Origin: Cenococcum geophilum 1.58
Lineage: Eukaryota > Ascomycota > Dothideomycetes > Gloniales > Gloniaceae
DNA length: 64,000 bases
Direction of reading: 5' to 3'
Assembly: GCA_001692895.1 (NCBI GenBank)
Contig: KV748190.1
Location: 1,637,645 to 1,701,644, forward strand
The notes below the pieces were generated by a model, which was not told the DNA's origin, did no database searches, and saw only the letters and a list, made by a program, of their open reading frames with translations. This document shows, in pieces, positions 33,481 through 47,360 of this stretch. Position 1 is the first letter of the stretch; every line of letters begins with the position of its first letter. Position numbers and translations under genes: made by a program.

Positions 33481-34650
33481 ATAGAGTGGCAGCAGTTAGG
33501 GGGGAGGCGTAGACTCTATTATAGTAGTAATAGTATTACTCTAAACATCCTTATCTAGTTCTCGATTAATAACTGTTTTTAGGAAAGGGGTAAACCGTTT
33601 GATGTTAAAGTTATTAAAATTAACTAAAGGGAGGAGTCGGAGAAGGTTACTATAAAAAGTACCGCGGCTAGCGCTAGACGGGAGTAGTTAAGCAGTAAGA
33701 AGGTTCTATAATGCTAAAATAAGGTTAACCGTAAGATTTTTAAGCCCTATATATATTAGAGAGAACCTATAATAGATAAATTAACAAATACCTTTATTGC
33801 CTATTTGGCGTAATAAGTTTAAAAAGCTGGAGGTACCTAGATCCTAATAAGTTAAGTTAAATAAATTATAAACGCCATTTAGTCTTTCCCTAATAGGGTT
33901 TATTTTAATTATCTTTAATCTAGAGAGATTTACTATTATAAGTAAATGCGCTAAAAGCTATGTCGGAAGGGCGGGTAGATAGGTAGGGAGGGAAGATTAA
34001 AGAGGCTAGTATATAAGGACGGTATAATAGCAAATAAATATAAGAAAGTTGAGAATACGTCAGGCGCATCTTATAATAAGGAAATAACTAGGGAGAAAAG
34101 TATAAGGAAAAAAGTAAGATATAAGCAAATACAAGGATTAAAGATTAGGTATAAAAAAGTTAAGCTAACCTAATATAGCTTAGATTAAGGCTTTATAGGG
34201 CTTAGTTAAAATACTAAGCTATAATATAAGAAGGCAGTATTTTCTAGTCTATAATTATTAGTTTTAGTTTATTCCGTAATGTGTAAGGCTTATATAGTAA
34301 AGCTAAAAAGAAGCCCTTATCCCTTATTTTACCTATTACCCCTCTTAAACAAATTATAAAATCCTAGTTATTATATCTATTCTATTAAATACTATAATAG
34401 GATTAAATAATAATAGACTAAAGTGAAATAAAAAGTGGTAAAGAATAATAAGATAAGCGTGTAATAACTAGAAAAAGGTCCTATATATACTAAGCGCATA
34501 GTTTTAAAGATGCATTTTATGCTTAAGGGTTACTTTGTAAACATTATATCTAATCTTACCCTACTATAGAAGTTTAGAGAGATAACTGCCTTAAAAATGT
34601 TTTATAAGAGTAGCTAGAGTATAAAACTTATATATACGCTTACTAATTAC
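33481..34650. other. Decayed sequence between the FunK1 and DUF3435 fossils
   Basis: No recognisable gene. The left part may include the eroded promoter and N-terminus of the FunK1 fossil. Positions 33,900-34,260 are purine-rich on the plus strand without a readable frame. Confidence 0.3.
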
Positions 34651-36800
34651 AAGCTTTTTATTCCCAAGGTAGATAAAGCATATTTTTAGTTTTTTCTCCT
34701 TATATAAAGATAACTTTGCACTTTTTAGCGCTTTAGCCGCTTCTAAAATCTTAGCATCTTCTTTAATCTTAACTTAGCTAAGGGTAATATCTATTATAAA
34801 CTATCTTTAGTAATAACTTAGCCGGTATACTCTACCCTCCTTAATATTATAGTAATCTATAACCGCATTAATAGTATTATTGCGTCTGCGTATCTTATCT
34901 TCTAGTAATATACTAGATAGCGTTATAATTACTTTAATAAGGTGTTTGTGTTTAACTAATCTATTATTACTAATTTTAAGGTTGCTTTAATATCCTCGCT
35001 AAATATAACCCTAGAAAGTTGCCGCTTAATATTAATTATAGCTTATTTATTATCCTAATCCTTCTTAATATTTTCCAATAGCGTATTTCTCTAACGTTAC
35101 CTTTTATTTATGATTTCTTAGCTAAGCTTTTAGTATTCTATACTTCCTACGGTTTTGCGCTTAAGGCTAAGCTTTAGCTTATTTTAAACTTTAATTAAGG
35201 AACAAATATATAGGTTCTTATTTACCGATAAGGATTATTCTGTTATTAGGTACTATAGCCGCCGCAGGTTAATTAATTGGCTTATTTAGTATACTGCTTT
35301 TATTAACTTTTCTTAAGGCTCTAAGCCTTAAATAATTGCCTATATATCTACGCTAATACGCTATAAAAGGTAGTGCTTTAGGAATATTTAAGTGTTGGTA
35401 TACTACATTATTAGGTTCTAAAAGGCGTTACTTATATTACCTAGGTAGTATAGGCGTTAGAAAGGTTTTAGTAGAACTAGCTCTATATAATAAAACTTAC
35501 TATTCTTATTAAATACTTTACCTATACCGTAACGGAGACTATATAGGCGCGCAACCTGCTAAAATCCCGTAATTGCGCTAAGGTCCTTAATCCAGGGCAA
35601 AAGAGTTAAGTATAGTAAAGGCTCGTTAAGTAAGACCTTATGGCCGTAGGGGGTTTTAATTAATCGCTAAAATATAGGGATATTACCTAGGTTTGAATAG
35701 AGTGGTAACAGCAACTTATTACGCCTAGGCTTAATATATAGCTTACTAAGCTGCTCTATAGACGTTATATTAGGGGGTATAAAAGCTTAGTTAGTAAAGA
35801 GAAGGCCTAGAAGAAAGACGTAAGGGCTAAGAATAAGTAAAGGGTTAAAGATAATCTTAGGAATTAGGAAAGTATTACTAGTTCTTTATAAGTATAAGGT
35901 AAGAGAAATAAGGTAGAAAGAGAACGTACGCTTCTTTTATGCTAAGATATTCCTTAGTAAATTTAAATATAAACTTAAGCATAATATTATAAGGCCCGCC
36001 TTCTAGGTTATAAATAAGTATAACCTTTATATATTAGTAGTATAGATTAAGAAGAGCTTTAGGTTAGCTTACAGTATAAAAGCCTAGCTATAGTAAGAAA
36101 TAGACTTATATCCAATGTCGCCTAACTATATATATCTTTCTTATTATAACTAAGTTAGTCTTAAAAACTAAGGCAAGATCCTCTATGTCTATAACGGGCT
36201 TTTCTTACTTTTTATTACCTAAGTTATATCCCTTCGCCAGTTTCTAAAGTACCTAGAAAAGATATTTTAGCTCTACCTTATTTTACTAGGCTAAAGGGTT
36301 AACTAGGAATATAATTACCTTATATATCTAGCGGGTTAATTTACTAGTAATTTTTTTTACTAGTTGCTCTCTTATATATAAGGCGATAGTACTTTTAGTA
36401 TATACTAAGTAAGCTAGAAAGCTTTATCCCGTACTATTTTTTACCCCCCTTTCCTTATTTCTAATTTAGGAGCTAGTTAAAAAAGCTATAAAGTAGCTAA
36501 AGCAAGAGGACTTAGTACGTTTTCTTAGGGTCTTTCCTTATATAGGTATAGTATCTAGAAATAGTTAGCTTTAGGTTAAGCCTAAAAGAAAGCCGTAGAA
36601 TAGGTTATTACTTATTAATATCATTAATCTTTAATACAGTTAAGGAGATTTGTATTACTATTAGCGTAGTCCTATATTATAAAATTAGATTCCTTAAACT
36701 CTTCTAACTGTTTAAGGTAGTATTTTAGTAAATAGTCTTAATCCTTATAAAGCTATACTTAAGCGGGCGCTTCGCAAGCATTATTAGGTTTAGTAATGCT
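34650..36800 (-). pseudogene. DUF3435 (tyrosine-recombinase-like) gene, decayed
   Basis: On the minus strand the order of short readable stretches fits DUF3435 proteins. KKQEKPVIDIEDLALVFKTN is followed by NLVIIRKIYIVRRHW at about 36.2-36.1 kb, NLEGGPYNIMLKFIFKFTKE near 36.0 kb, LLSPYVFLLGLLFANQ near 35.75 kb, and PLLYLTLLPQ then GFQQVARLYSLRYGIGKVFN near 35.6-35.5 kb. A basic C-terminal region runs to about 34.7 kb. DUF3435 proteins are related to tyrosine recombinases, and some act as captains of large fungal Starship elements; many others have no known cargo. Many stop codons interrupt it. No element boundary linked to it was found. Confidence 0.75.
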
Positions 36801-37467
36801 ATTAGCGTTATAGTTAATGCCACTATCGGCGTCGCAGTTGGCGTTACTATTGGCATTATTATTAGTATTACTATTAAAGACGGTTAGTTCTATCCCGTAG
36901 CTATTACCGTCACTATTTATATCTATATACTTATTATTAGTAATACTAGATAATAAGTTACAATTTAATAATTAAGCGCGCCGTATTCTAGGGAGCTAAA
37001 AGAGAACTTAGGGTAGTAATAGCGGGAGGAACCTAGAGGGTAATAATAGTAGAAAGGATCTAAAGAGTAATATAGGGTTAAGGAAATAGGGGAATAGAGA
37101 ATAAGAGAAATGGGGCCTAAATTAAATAGATTAGAGATAGGAGCTATAGAGTATATATAGCTTTAGCGCTAGGCGCGTAGAAGGATTATAGTCTACTTAT
37201 TAAAAAGTAAAGGGTATAGAGCGGTAAGCGAGAGGCTTAACGTTAGACCGGTAAGTAAGAGGCTTAGGGTAGCGGGGAGTTTTAGCGACGCGACCTCTAA
37301 AAACGGCAATAGAACCCTCCAAAACCAGCAGTTAGATCTCCATTTTCTTTTTTAATAGAGTAAAATAATAAAGAATTAGAAGGGTGTATATTACTAATAA
37401 GCTTAAAAGATATCCTAGAGGATATAGCTCTAAGTAAATAGTATACGCTCTATACCTAAAGGAGTAT
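36801..37467. other. Decayed region left of the split LINE
   Basis: A GCATTA/GTTATTA-type degenerate repeat at about 36,780-36,900, followed by purine-rich TA-decayed sequence. It might include the start of the DUF3435 fossil or the 5' part of the older Ty3 element seen again after 58,247. Nothing firm can be said. Confidence 0.3.
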
Positions 37468-38130
37468 TAGATTTAACTAAAACCTTTACCGCACATACAA
37501 CCTTACTAAAAGGTAGCGCCACACTTCTAAACTTACGTATACCCATCTTACCATCAAAAACAATCGATTTTCCAACTTTAAAGACTTAATTCCTACTACC
37601 TAGCGAGCTAGAGGTAGATTTATTTGTCGTTTTACCCCCTTTCCCCTAACAGAAAATTCTTCTTAGGGGTGGTCCTAGCTTATAAGCGAGGCACGGACAG
37701 GAATACCAAAACTAAATACCAAAACCACGAAATATAGAGGCTAGATTTTCTACTACCTCTTAGCCTAATCTCACCAGAAATCTTCTAATAGGATTAGTAA
37801 GGAGAAAAGGTATAAGGATAGTAAAAACTAGGAAAACCCCCCTATAAGACACAAAATGCTAAGGCCTGGTAGGCCTAAAAAGAAACCTCCTATAGAAATA
37901 AGTGATAATAAGTCTATATCTACATTCACTTTTTCTAGCCCTTCTCCTTCTCCTAGCCTATTTAGGATAGGAGAAAAAAGAGGACATCCTTAGTCTTCTA
38001 CTAAAAAAGAAAACCAAAAACCTACAAAAAAGACAACTAAACTAATAACTTTTACGGCTGGTATACCTAGTATATCTTTCTCTCCCCTTTCTCTAAAACA
38101 ACACCTATAAAAGGCTCTAGATAGCCTAAC

Positions 38131-38433
38131 TGTAAGGGTATAAAGAGACTTTAGGGAAGATTTAAAGGAACGATATAAATTTTATCTAAATCTAAGGGTA
38201 TATAGCTCTCGCTAAGAACAAGACATTACGTAAAAAAGAGAAAGGAATAATAAGAGAATTATATAATTAAATAGTTAGGGGCTTAGTGGTCAATGCATGC
38301 GCATATACGCACGCGGTCTTTAACGGACTTTAGTAATTTAATTAATCTAGCAGATTTTGGTTAAAGCGTCGGAATTTATCTATTAAGTGTTTTACCGAGA
38401 TATTCCTACTATAACTAGGCTAGACCCGTTATA
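38131..38433 (-). repeat. LTR (left; 3' LTR in element orientation) of the 15-kb Ty3 element
   Basis: 303 bp, beginning TGTAAGGG and ending CCCGTTATA in plus-strand reading. Homologous along its whole length to 53,081-53,384, with differences that are nearly all transitions. Confidence 0.9.
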
Positions 38434-38932
38434 GTACCCCCCTTTTAACTAAAGGTCCAAATAATTCAATTTTAGTTAAGACTTATAACTTATTGCGTGT
38501 CGTGTTTTCGCGTCAGGTGGCGGTATAAGGTTTTACCAATTCTATCGTTAAATGGACTAATTAGGATTTTCCATCCCCGGGATAAAAAATTGCTATTAGC
38601 TTAGTTAAGGCGGTAAGTAGAACTAATATCTTTATAGTAGGTCTTAGTAAGGTAGATCTAACCAATTAAATAACTTTAACTAGCGGTTAAAGTTCCTTAA
38701 TATTTTATATATTACGTAATTATATCATAAACGTCATAATATATTTTAAGTCTTTTTTAATTTTAAGCTTCCTGCTATTATGTTTTATGTATTTATATTA
38801 GGTAGTAATTATTTACTTTTATATTATATCTATCCAGCTAGAGTAGGCCGCGAAGGATAGTCCTTATAAAATTCTTTTACCAGGGAAGGCGTATTAGTCT
38901 TAATTTACTTATAAGGTTCCTAGGTTTATATC

Positions 38933-39200
38933 TGTATAATTACAGCACCTGTTATACTAAACGCGTGCTTACGCGTTCGGTACACTAGGTACGCGTTTAC
39001 GCGTTCAGTGCACCAACCACTCGCTTACGCGTCTGGTGTACTTATAAAGCACTAACTAATTAGGGGGGAGGTGCATTAGTATATAGACCACATAGTCTGC
39101 TTTATATAATTAACAGTTACCATCTAAACAAGTATACGATACTACATGTATTTCGTGCCCGTGGATATAACTTACTTGTGCTATTAAGTTAGTACAAACA
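38933..39200 (+). repeat. 5' LTR of the copia element with five ACGCGT motifs
   Basis: 268 bp. Between about 38,957 and 39,040 the hexamer ACGCGT occurs five times, within a run of GCTTACGCGTTCGGT-type degenerate repeats. The same five are present in the LTR at 45,028-45,295. Confidence 0.92.
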
Positions 39201-42200
39201 CTGATTAGTAAGCGCGCACAGATCAGCAATTACTTAATACCTCCCCCCGAGCGATATACACGATAGCAACCACCCGTTTAGACTCCTAGTACGACCTACT
39301 AGAAGGTCAGAAGTTGGGGATTACGGACTTATCTCCAACTCTGTATACTTATTTAAGTTTTAGTACGGTTTACTAGAAGTTATAGATGCAAATACAGACC
39401 TATACGGAACCCCTATCCTTAACCCCCTTAAACCTTAAACCTCTTTAGACCTTTTATGGAAAACCCCTACCCTCCTATAAACCATTACAGACCCATTAAT
39501 TGATTTTACGGACTGTTATAAGACCTCCCCCACCCGTTATAAGCTGCTACCACCCGCTACGCACTATACTACACTATAGTATGGCAGATATTAGCAAGCA
39601 AGTTAGCGAAGGTTAAAAGAAGTGGAGATAAGGCGTTGACGTTACGTCTACAAACAACATTAACGACTATATTAGCTTTAAAATCCTTAAATACAGACAC
39701 TTTAAGCTTATAAATGACGACCTATAGGAGCAATATAAGGAAGACTTTGCGGACTTTACGGAAGCTATTTTTAAGGCTTGCAACCCTACTACCATCTATA
39801 ACCTATGAACCCTTTTACGTCACTAAGGCGTATAGGTTAAAAGGGATAAACAAGTTACTGTTACATGGTCTCTATACGACACACTACATAAGGAGGACCA
39901 AACGGAATAGACTAAAGAGTAGATCTTAGATCACATTAAAACCAGCAACCTCTTTACCTCCTTTAAACTTAACAGAATCTCTGGCCTTATAGCTAACCCA
40001 TTTAACCAAATTCGTTCCACAAACCTAAGTGGCATTAGAATTAATCTTACTGGCTAAAGTATACCTAATACTCAAGTTATGGACTATAATACCCCCGTAA
40101 CCCAAATTACGGACTATAATACCCCTATAAACCAAAATACGGACTAAATTACCCCCATTATTTAAGTTATAGATCCGCAAGCCATATATCCGTAAGCTAT
40201 AGATCCGTAAGTTATAGATCCGCAACCCACCTAAGCAAAGACCTATAGTAAGGAGCTAGCTAACCTAGCTAAGCTCTATACCGACAAATCCAAGTATAGC
40301 GGTAAAAACAATAACTTTAACTTTAAACTTACTATCTTTACGGACCTCTGTCGGAAGGCTAATATTCCCAAACAGGAATTTAGCCAAGCCTACTCCACTA
40401 TACTGCGCGGCCTAGCACTTAACCACTACTACACTAACCTTAAGAGCAACCCCCTTGGTGTTCCCTTTAATAAGCTATACGAAGCTACGCGTAACTACTT
40501 TAAAGGACCGGAATATAAGCGTGATATTCTTACCTAATAGAATGCGACCAAGCTACGGACCGTAATCGACAAGAACACTAAAAAATCGACTATAGAGTGC
40601 CTGCAAATTCTCATTAAAGACCTTTGGCACCTATAGTATGGCCTTAACACTAAGCTTTAAATAGACGACTTCCTATACAATAAACTTATTACAGCCTACT
40701 AGGAAGTAGAGCCCTATAAGTACGCCTACTACAAGCCTGCAGATACCTTAGCTGGCCTTATTAATAACCTACACTCCTTTATTATAACGTATGAAGTCTT
40801 AAACCCACTAGGCAGCACTTAAGCCTTCGTTACGGATATTTAATATCCATAAACAGACTTAGACGTCTACTTTATAGACCGCCGCTATTGCTAGCAGCAC
40901 CCGTACCAACTAAGTCCCACCCGTAACCCCCATAGCAACCCCCGTACAAAAATATACCCCTATAGATAAACTAGCCAGAAGTGCTTCATGTGCGGTAAGG
41001 AAGGATATTAGTCTATAAAGCATACCTAGGGAGAACGTGATAAGTCTAGGAAGAGACTTAATAGCCGTATTAATTAGTTCATTTTGGAATATAAAGGAAA
41101 GGAAGTAGAAGAGCCCCCTAATAAGTTAATAGAAGCCCTTATAATTGACTTTAACTCAGACGCTTAGGAATAAGAGACCTTAGAGACATTTCTAACCACT
41201 TTTAGACCTTTTATAGACAGCTAAGCCTTTAATATTACGACCGTATTAGCTAACCGTTCCTTTATACACTTAATTACGCCTAAAAACCATTCCATAAGTA
41301 CCCCCGTTACGGATATTATAGATTATAAGTAGGACCTATTTATATATATCACTATAGAACGCTATACCCCTAAGGAATTCTACGGTATTATAATTAATAT
41401 AGGTACCTTTAAGAAGTCTACCGTAGGCTATAGACAATACCTTGTATATAGGACCACTATAAATAACAATACGGACATTAATATTACGCAAACTGGGGCC
41501 GTAAACGTCTAATTTGGCATCGGCTCAACCGCATTAATTAGATTAGTTAAAGTTAAGACTCTAATTAGCCTAGTTAACTTCTACGTAGTAAAAGCGGACA
41601 CCCCCTTCCTACTTTATCTTACAGACATGGATAGGTTATAGGTGTACTATAATAATATTACAGACACCCTAATTGGCCCCGCAACTGCCTTAGGAAGCAA
41701 GCATATTACCCTGCCAATTATACAACGATTTGGACACCCGTTCCTTATATAGGGAGAGACTTTATAGATCTACATTTAGGAATCTTTCGACTATAACCCG
41801 TGCTACCTTACCAGTACTAAGATCCACCGCCTATACTACTATTTCGGCCACCCGTTAGCCGAAAAGCTATATAGAGTCCTTAAACACTCTAGATATAACA
41901 ATATTAACAGGAAGGCAATTAACTACCTAACCAAATACTGCTCCTTCTGCCAGAAATATAGACGTTCCCCAGGCCGATTTAAGTTCACCCTTTATAAGGA
42001 CCTTAACTTTAACCACTTAGTATATATGAACATTATATATATTAACGGCAGTCTAGTATTATATATAATTAACAAGGCAACCCGCTATTAAGTTGCCCGT
42101 TAGTTATAAAATATATCCATAAAACATACTTAGGATATTTTACGGACCTGCTAGATCAACATATACGTTGGACCTCCGCAGTATATCACCCACAACACTG

Positions 42201-45027
42201 GTAGGAACTTTATTAGCAAGAAATTCTAGTAATATATTATGGCCATAGCTATATTAACAAAAGCTGTTCTAGTTAAGGCGTACTAGTCTATTAGGCTTAT
42301 TAAGTAAGCTTACCTAGCCTTATAAAGAGCTTACTAGATCATTACAGACGAGTATAAGGACATTTAAAAGGAACTAGCTTTATAGATGGCCGTAAAAGCT
42401 ATTAACGACACCGCTAGCCCTAACGGACTAGTACCCACCCTCTTAGTTTATAAAGCCTACCCAAGGATAAGCAACCTAGGCCTTCCTGCCCCGTCTATTA
42501 CGGAACGAGCAGCTATAATACAGAAGGCAATAACTAAAATAGTTAAGCTATAGGCTAAGCAAGCTATTAATAACGCCCTATACTACCGTAACGGACCTAA
42601 CACAACCCTAGTACACGACCTCCCGCTTAACTCTAAAGTCCTTATATAGCGTAAAAGCGGTAGTTAGAATGGACCTTATTGCCTACTAGCCGTAGAAAAC
42701 GAGACATACTGTGTATAGCTTCCTAATAGGCTAACCAGCTTCAGAAGCACGTCCGTAAAACCCTACTTTTGGCCCAAAAACACCTATAACGTCAAACTAG
42801 ACAAACTGGAAGCACCCGTTAAACTAGATAAACCGGAAGCACCCGCCAAATTAGACAAACTAGAAGCACCCTTACCTACCCTAGAAGTCCCCTAGAAACC
42901 CACTAAACCTACTAAACCTACTATAAAGTATAGTTAAGGACGCCCCTAAAAGCACTCCATAACTAAGAATACTATAATAGAAAATTACCTAACCTCCGCA
43001 GGAATATCCACAAGGCAATCTCCGCCTATAGATATATTAGTTCTAGTATAGGAAACCCCATTTATAGACTTATGACGTAAAGAGATTAACGGACTACTTA
43101 AAAAGGGTATCTTTACGGTTGTAATAGAGAAAGACGTCCTATAAGGCGTCCGTATATTTAACTTACGCTTTATTAACGAGATTAAGCACCCTAATACTAA
43201 CAAAGCCTTTAAGAAATTAAGGCTTATTATATAAGCTTATAACAATAAGAGAAAGGACTTAGTCCTTACGCAGTCGCCTATAATTTAATAAGTCAGCTAA
43301 CGGATTATACTCGCACTTACGCCTAGACTACAGCAAACTAAATCTGTAGCCCTTTACTTACGGGATATCTCACAAGCCTACGTGTAGTCTAATACCTACC
43401 TAAGTAGGGATATCTTTATACGACTACCCTATAAGCTTAACCTATAACCAGGAACAATTTTATAGGTTATAAAACCTCTTTACGGAGTACCAAAAGCCAG
43501 AAACCATTGGTTTAAGACATACTACTAGCACTACATCAGTAAGCTTAAAATGGAACAGTTAACCTATAACCCCTGCCTCCTATACAGCCTATTAAACGGC
43601 CTTAGTATTATTAGACTTCAAACAGATAATACCCTCTTCTTAGCAGACCGGATATTTACGGACGCTAAAGAAACTAAACTATAAGAAGCTAAGTTCCTAG
43701 TAAAGCCGTAAGAGTAGTTAACTAAGTAGACTCCAATTAAGTTTAATAGAGGCTTAATTACACAAAAGGGCAACTTAATCTAGCTAACCTAGGAACGCCA
43801 AGCTTAAAACCTAAAGCTTATTATAGCAAAGCCTACGGACCTCACTAGTTCCCATAGAGAGACCTATAAGACCGTAAATATAAAGGACTAATACGCTGCA
43901 CAGCGTGCAAGAGGCGCCTATATTGCCATAGTCTGCTAACCCGAATCTGCCTACAACTTATCCTTTGCGGCCTAGGTAGTAGATCCACAAAAAGAAAATA
44001 TTAAGCAGCTTAATAAGCGCATTCAGTAGCAAATTGACAATATAGTAAGGGGACTTACTTTTATACCACTAGACCTAAGTTCCCTTAGCTTACTGGCATT
44101 TACGGACGCCTCCTTTGCTAATAACAAAGACCTATTATTATAAATCGGCTTTATAATTATACTTATAGACCGCAATTAGGACGCAAATATACTGTACTAG
44201 TCTTTAATTAAGTGCAAATAAGTAACCCATAGTGTACTAGCTTCTAAACTATATACACTAGCTTATAGATTTAATATAGCAGCCGCAATTAAATTAACGG
44301 TCTAGAAGATTCTATAACTAGAGTAGTTACCCCTGGTTTTATACACTAATTTAAAGTCCCTTTACGACTGCCTAGTTAAACTAGGTACAATATAAGAGAA
44401 GAGGCTCATAGTCGACCTAATATGCTTACATTAGGCCTATAAACAACGTAAGATTACGGAGGTTAAATAAATTAGCAGCGGAGACAACCTAGTGGACGCT
44501 ATAACTAAGGTAAAGCCGTGTCAAGCCCTTAAAACCCTAATTAACACAAATAAGCTCAACCTAAAAGTTATAGAATGGGTAGAACGGGACTAACGGAGCA
44601 CCTATGGTATGTCTACGGCCCGTTGGAAGGCCGTACGGCTCGTTATATAGTACAGGTAGAAAACGGTGGAAAGCTACGGTAGAAGTTAGTGGACTTACGT
44701 GACCTACCAAATTTTATAGGGTAGTTAAATTAACCAATTACGATTTTCCATCCCCAGGATGGAAAATCGCCATTAGTTCGCTTAGCACTAGCGCCTTAGC
44801 AGCCCTCAAAATCTAACTTATAGCTTGTCTACTACCCGTTAAAAGGCCGTACGGTTCATTTTACGGACCGTAAGTAGAACTTACGGCCAGCTTAGGGCAC
44901 CGTTTAGAAGGCAGCCTAGACGGCACCTTAAGGAGATTTCCTATGTATTTTCCTTTGTGTTCTATAGTTTTATTAAAGCAATTACGGAGGCTATATATAG
45001 GTGGTTTCATTTTTTAAGTACTGCCAG

Positions 45028-45295
45028 TGTATAATTATAGCACCTGTTATATTAAACGCGTGCTTACGCGTTCGGTACACCAGGTACGCGTTTACGCGTT
45101 TAGTGCACCAACCACTCGCTTACGCGTCTGGTGCACTTATAAAGCACTAACTAATTAGGGGGGAGGTGTATTAGTATATAGACCACGTAGTCTGCTTTAT
45201 ATAATCGACAGTCACCATCCAAATAAGCATACAATACTACATGTATTTCGTGCCCGTGGATACAACTCACTCGTGCTATTAAGTTAGTACGAACA
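45028..45295 (+). repeat. 3' LTR of the copia element
   Basis: 268 bp, collinear with 38,933-39,200 and followed directly by the target duplication atatc. Keeps all five ACGCGT hexamers although flanking CpA/TpG sites have decayed. Confidence 0.92.
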
Positions 45296-47360
45296 ATATC
45301 TTATATCCTTTCTATTTAATAAGAAGTTTAAATCATTTAAACTATGTCTTTTATTATATATTATTAATTAAGTTAATAAAGTAAGAACTATTACCGTTAT
45401 TAATAATTATAGGAGGTAGTAGTAGCACTTTACAAGTTATAGGTTCGCCTTTTAAGGGTTATAGTAAGTTTACGTAAAATATTAGATATATTTTTATCTT
45501 AGTTAGTAGTTTAAGCTTATAAGCGTATAGGCTTAGTTTCTTCTTAATTTAGTATAGGCCCGTAAACTTCTAGTCTAGTTTCTTTAAGGGTTATTAAGTC
45601 TTTAAGTTTTATATATTTAGGTAAACTATATTACCTTCCTTAAAGTCCCACGCGGGAGCTTGTCCTTTATTTATATACTATTTCTATACCATTTAAGCGT
45701 ATACTAATTTACTTTATAATAGTTCCGTTAACTACTTTATTTAATTAGCAAAGTTATACGCGTTAATTAGTTAAATCTTTTTAATTATAGGTCCTATTAT
45801 ATTAATTTTGGGTTATAGTTTAAATCTAAGTTAAAGGTCTTATCCGTAGGTTATATAAAATAGCGTTACGCCTATTAATTCATTTCTCGTATTATTCATA
45901 GTAAACTTAGCTAAAGGTAGCCACTTTTCCTAGTTATTTTGCAGGTAGGAGTAGTATATTTATAGGTATTATTCTATAATTACGTTCGCAATTTTAGTTT
46001 AACTATTTATCTCCAGATAAAATATAGTTAAGAGTTATATTTATATACTTAATTGTTTATATAGAGCTTACTGAAAGTCTAAAACAAACTAGCTTTTATA
46101 GTTGGATATTATCAAATTAGGAAGTCCGTATAGCTTAAAGACATACTTAATAAAACATTTAGCTACCAATATTATATTAATTAAGTCTATAGAAATCATA
46201 TATTGCATTTTTATAAGATAGTTAATAACTACTATAACATTCGTAAACCCATTACTATTAGGCAGGTTAACTATAAAGTTAATTAAAATATCTCGCCATC
46301 TTTATATTTGAATTAGTAATAGTTAAAGTATTCCTTACTTTTTTACATAAGAGGTCTTTCCACACACGTATATTCTGTATACTTAAACGTATTTTTATAC
46401 ATAGTTATACATTATTAGCCAGTAATATACTTATTAGATAATCTTATAGGTCTTTATATAGCTAGAATACCCTACTATAGGGGAATCGTATATAAATTTA
46501 AGTATCTTAAATTATAAGGGTTTGGAATTCAGAACTACTATCTTCTATTAATAGTACAACCGATTATTACGGATTTCGCATTCAGCGAGTGTAATATCCT
46601 TATATTACCATTTCCCTATTTAAATCGCTTTTATTATATCTGCTATCTAGGGGTTATTCTTATATTTATACTCTATTAATTTATTAATTTCTATATCCCA
46701 CTTATTAATTTCTAATTTATTCCTATTAAGCTCCGCGTTTAGAAATATAGGGTGTAGTTTCTTAAAGCGTTTAGGGGGCAGTAGAATTTATAATTAATTT
46801 ATAATCCGTTTATTAGAGGCGTTTATAGGTAAGTCCTATAATTATTATATTAATAAGTTAGGCTTCTAATTAAGTTTACTAGGTCAGTATATAATCTTAA
46901 AGTTAAATTATAAGAGGTATTCGGCCCAACAAATTTAGCGCTATATTAATTGCTTTATAATTATAAAGTACTATAGGTTTTTATAGTCCGTTAATACGCG
47001 TATTAGGAACAATAATTCTTTAAGTTTTAGATGCTATTATTTAAAGCATCTAATAATTATAAGCAGTTCCTTATTATATATCTTATAGTTTAATTTAGCA
47101 GAGGTAAGTTTCCGGGAGAGAAAGGCTACTAGGCGTAGCTCGCCGTTCTTATTATATTGTAATAACACTTCTCTTAGTATATAATCAGATAAGTCTATTT
47201 TAATAATGCATTTAAGGTCCAGATTAAAGTAGGTAAAAATTAGAGTAGTTATAAAACGATATTTTAGGTTATTAAAAGCTTATTTACATTTAGTAGTCCA
47301 TTTAAATCTTATATTCTTCCTTATTAAGTTTACTAATAGCTAAATAATTTTTAAGAAGTA

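Larger units (their letters stand above)
38933..45295 (+). mobile_element. Ty1/copia retrotransposon with both LTRs, nested in the Ty3 element, fossil
   Basis: 6,363 bp with 268-bp LTRs at 38,933-39,200 and 45,028-45,295 (TGTATAATTA...GAACA or AAACA) and a matching 5-bp target duplication atatc at 38,928-38,932 and 45,296-45,300. Parts in order: gag about 39.6-41.0 kb (with a short tandemly repeated stretch at 40,080-40,240 and a zinc knuckle near 40,985), protease about 41.2-41.7 kb, integrase zinc-binding region about 41.8-42.0 kb, integrase core about 42.0-42.5 kb, reverse transcriptase about 43.0-43.7 kb, RNase H about 44.0-44.5 kb. Integrase before reverse transcriptase marks it as copia. 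The LTRs differ at about 19 of 268 sites, all transitions. Broken in many places. Confidence 0.92.

Noticed and set aside
40025-40225. Repetitive minus-strand frame (RIYNLRIYSLRIYGL)
   Set aside because: It is the antisense shadow of a short tandem repeat in the copia gag region on the plus strand.
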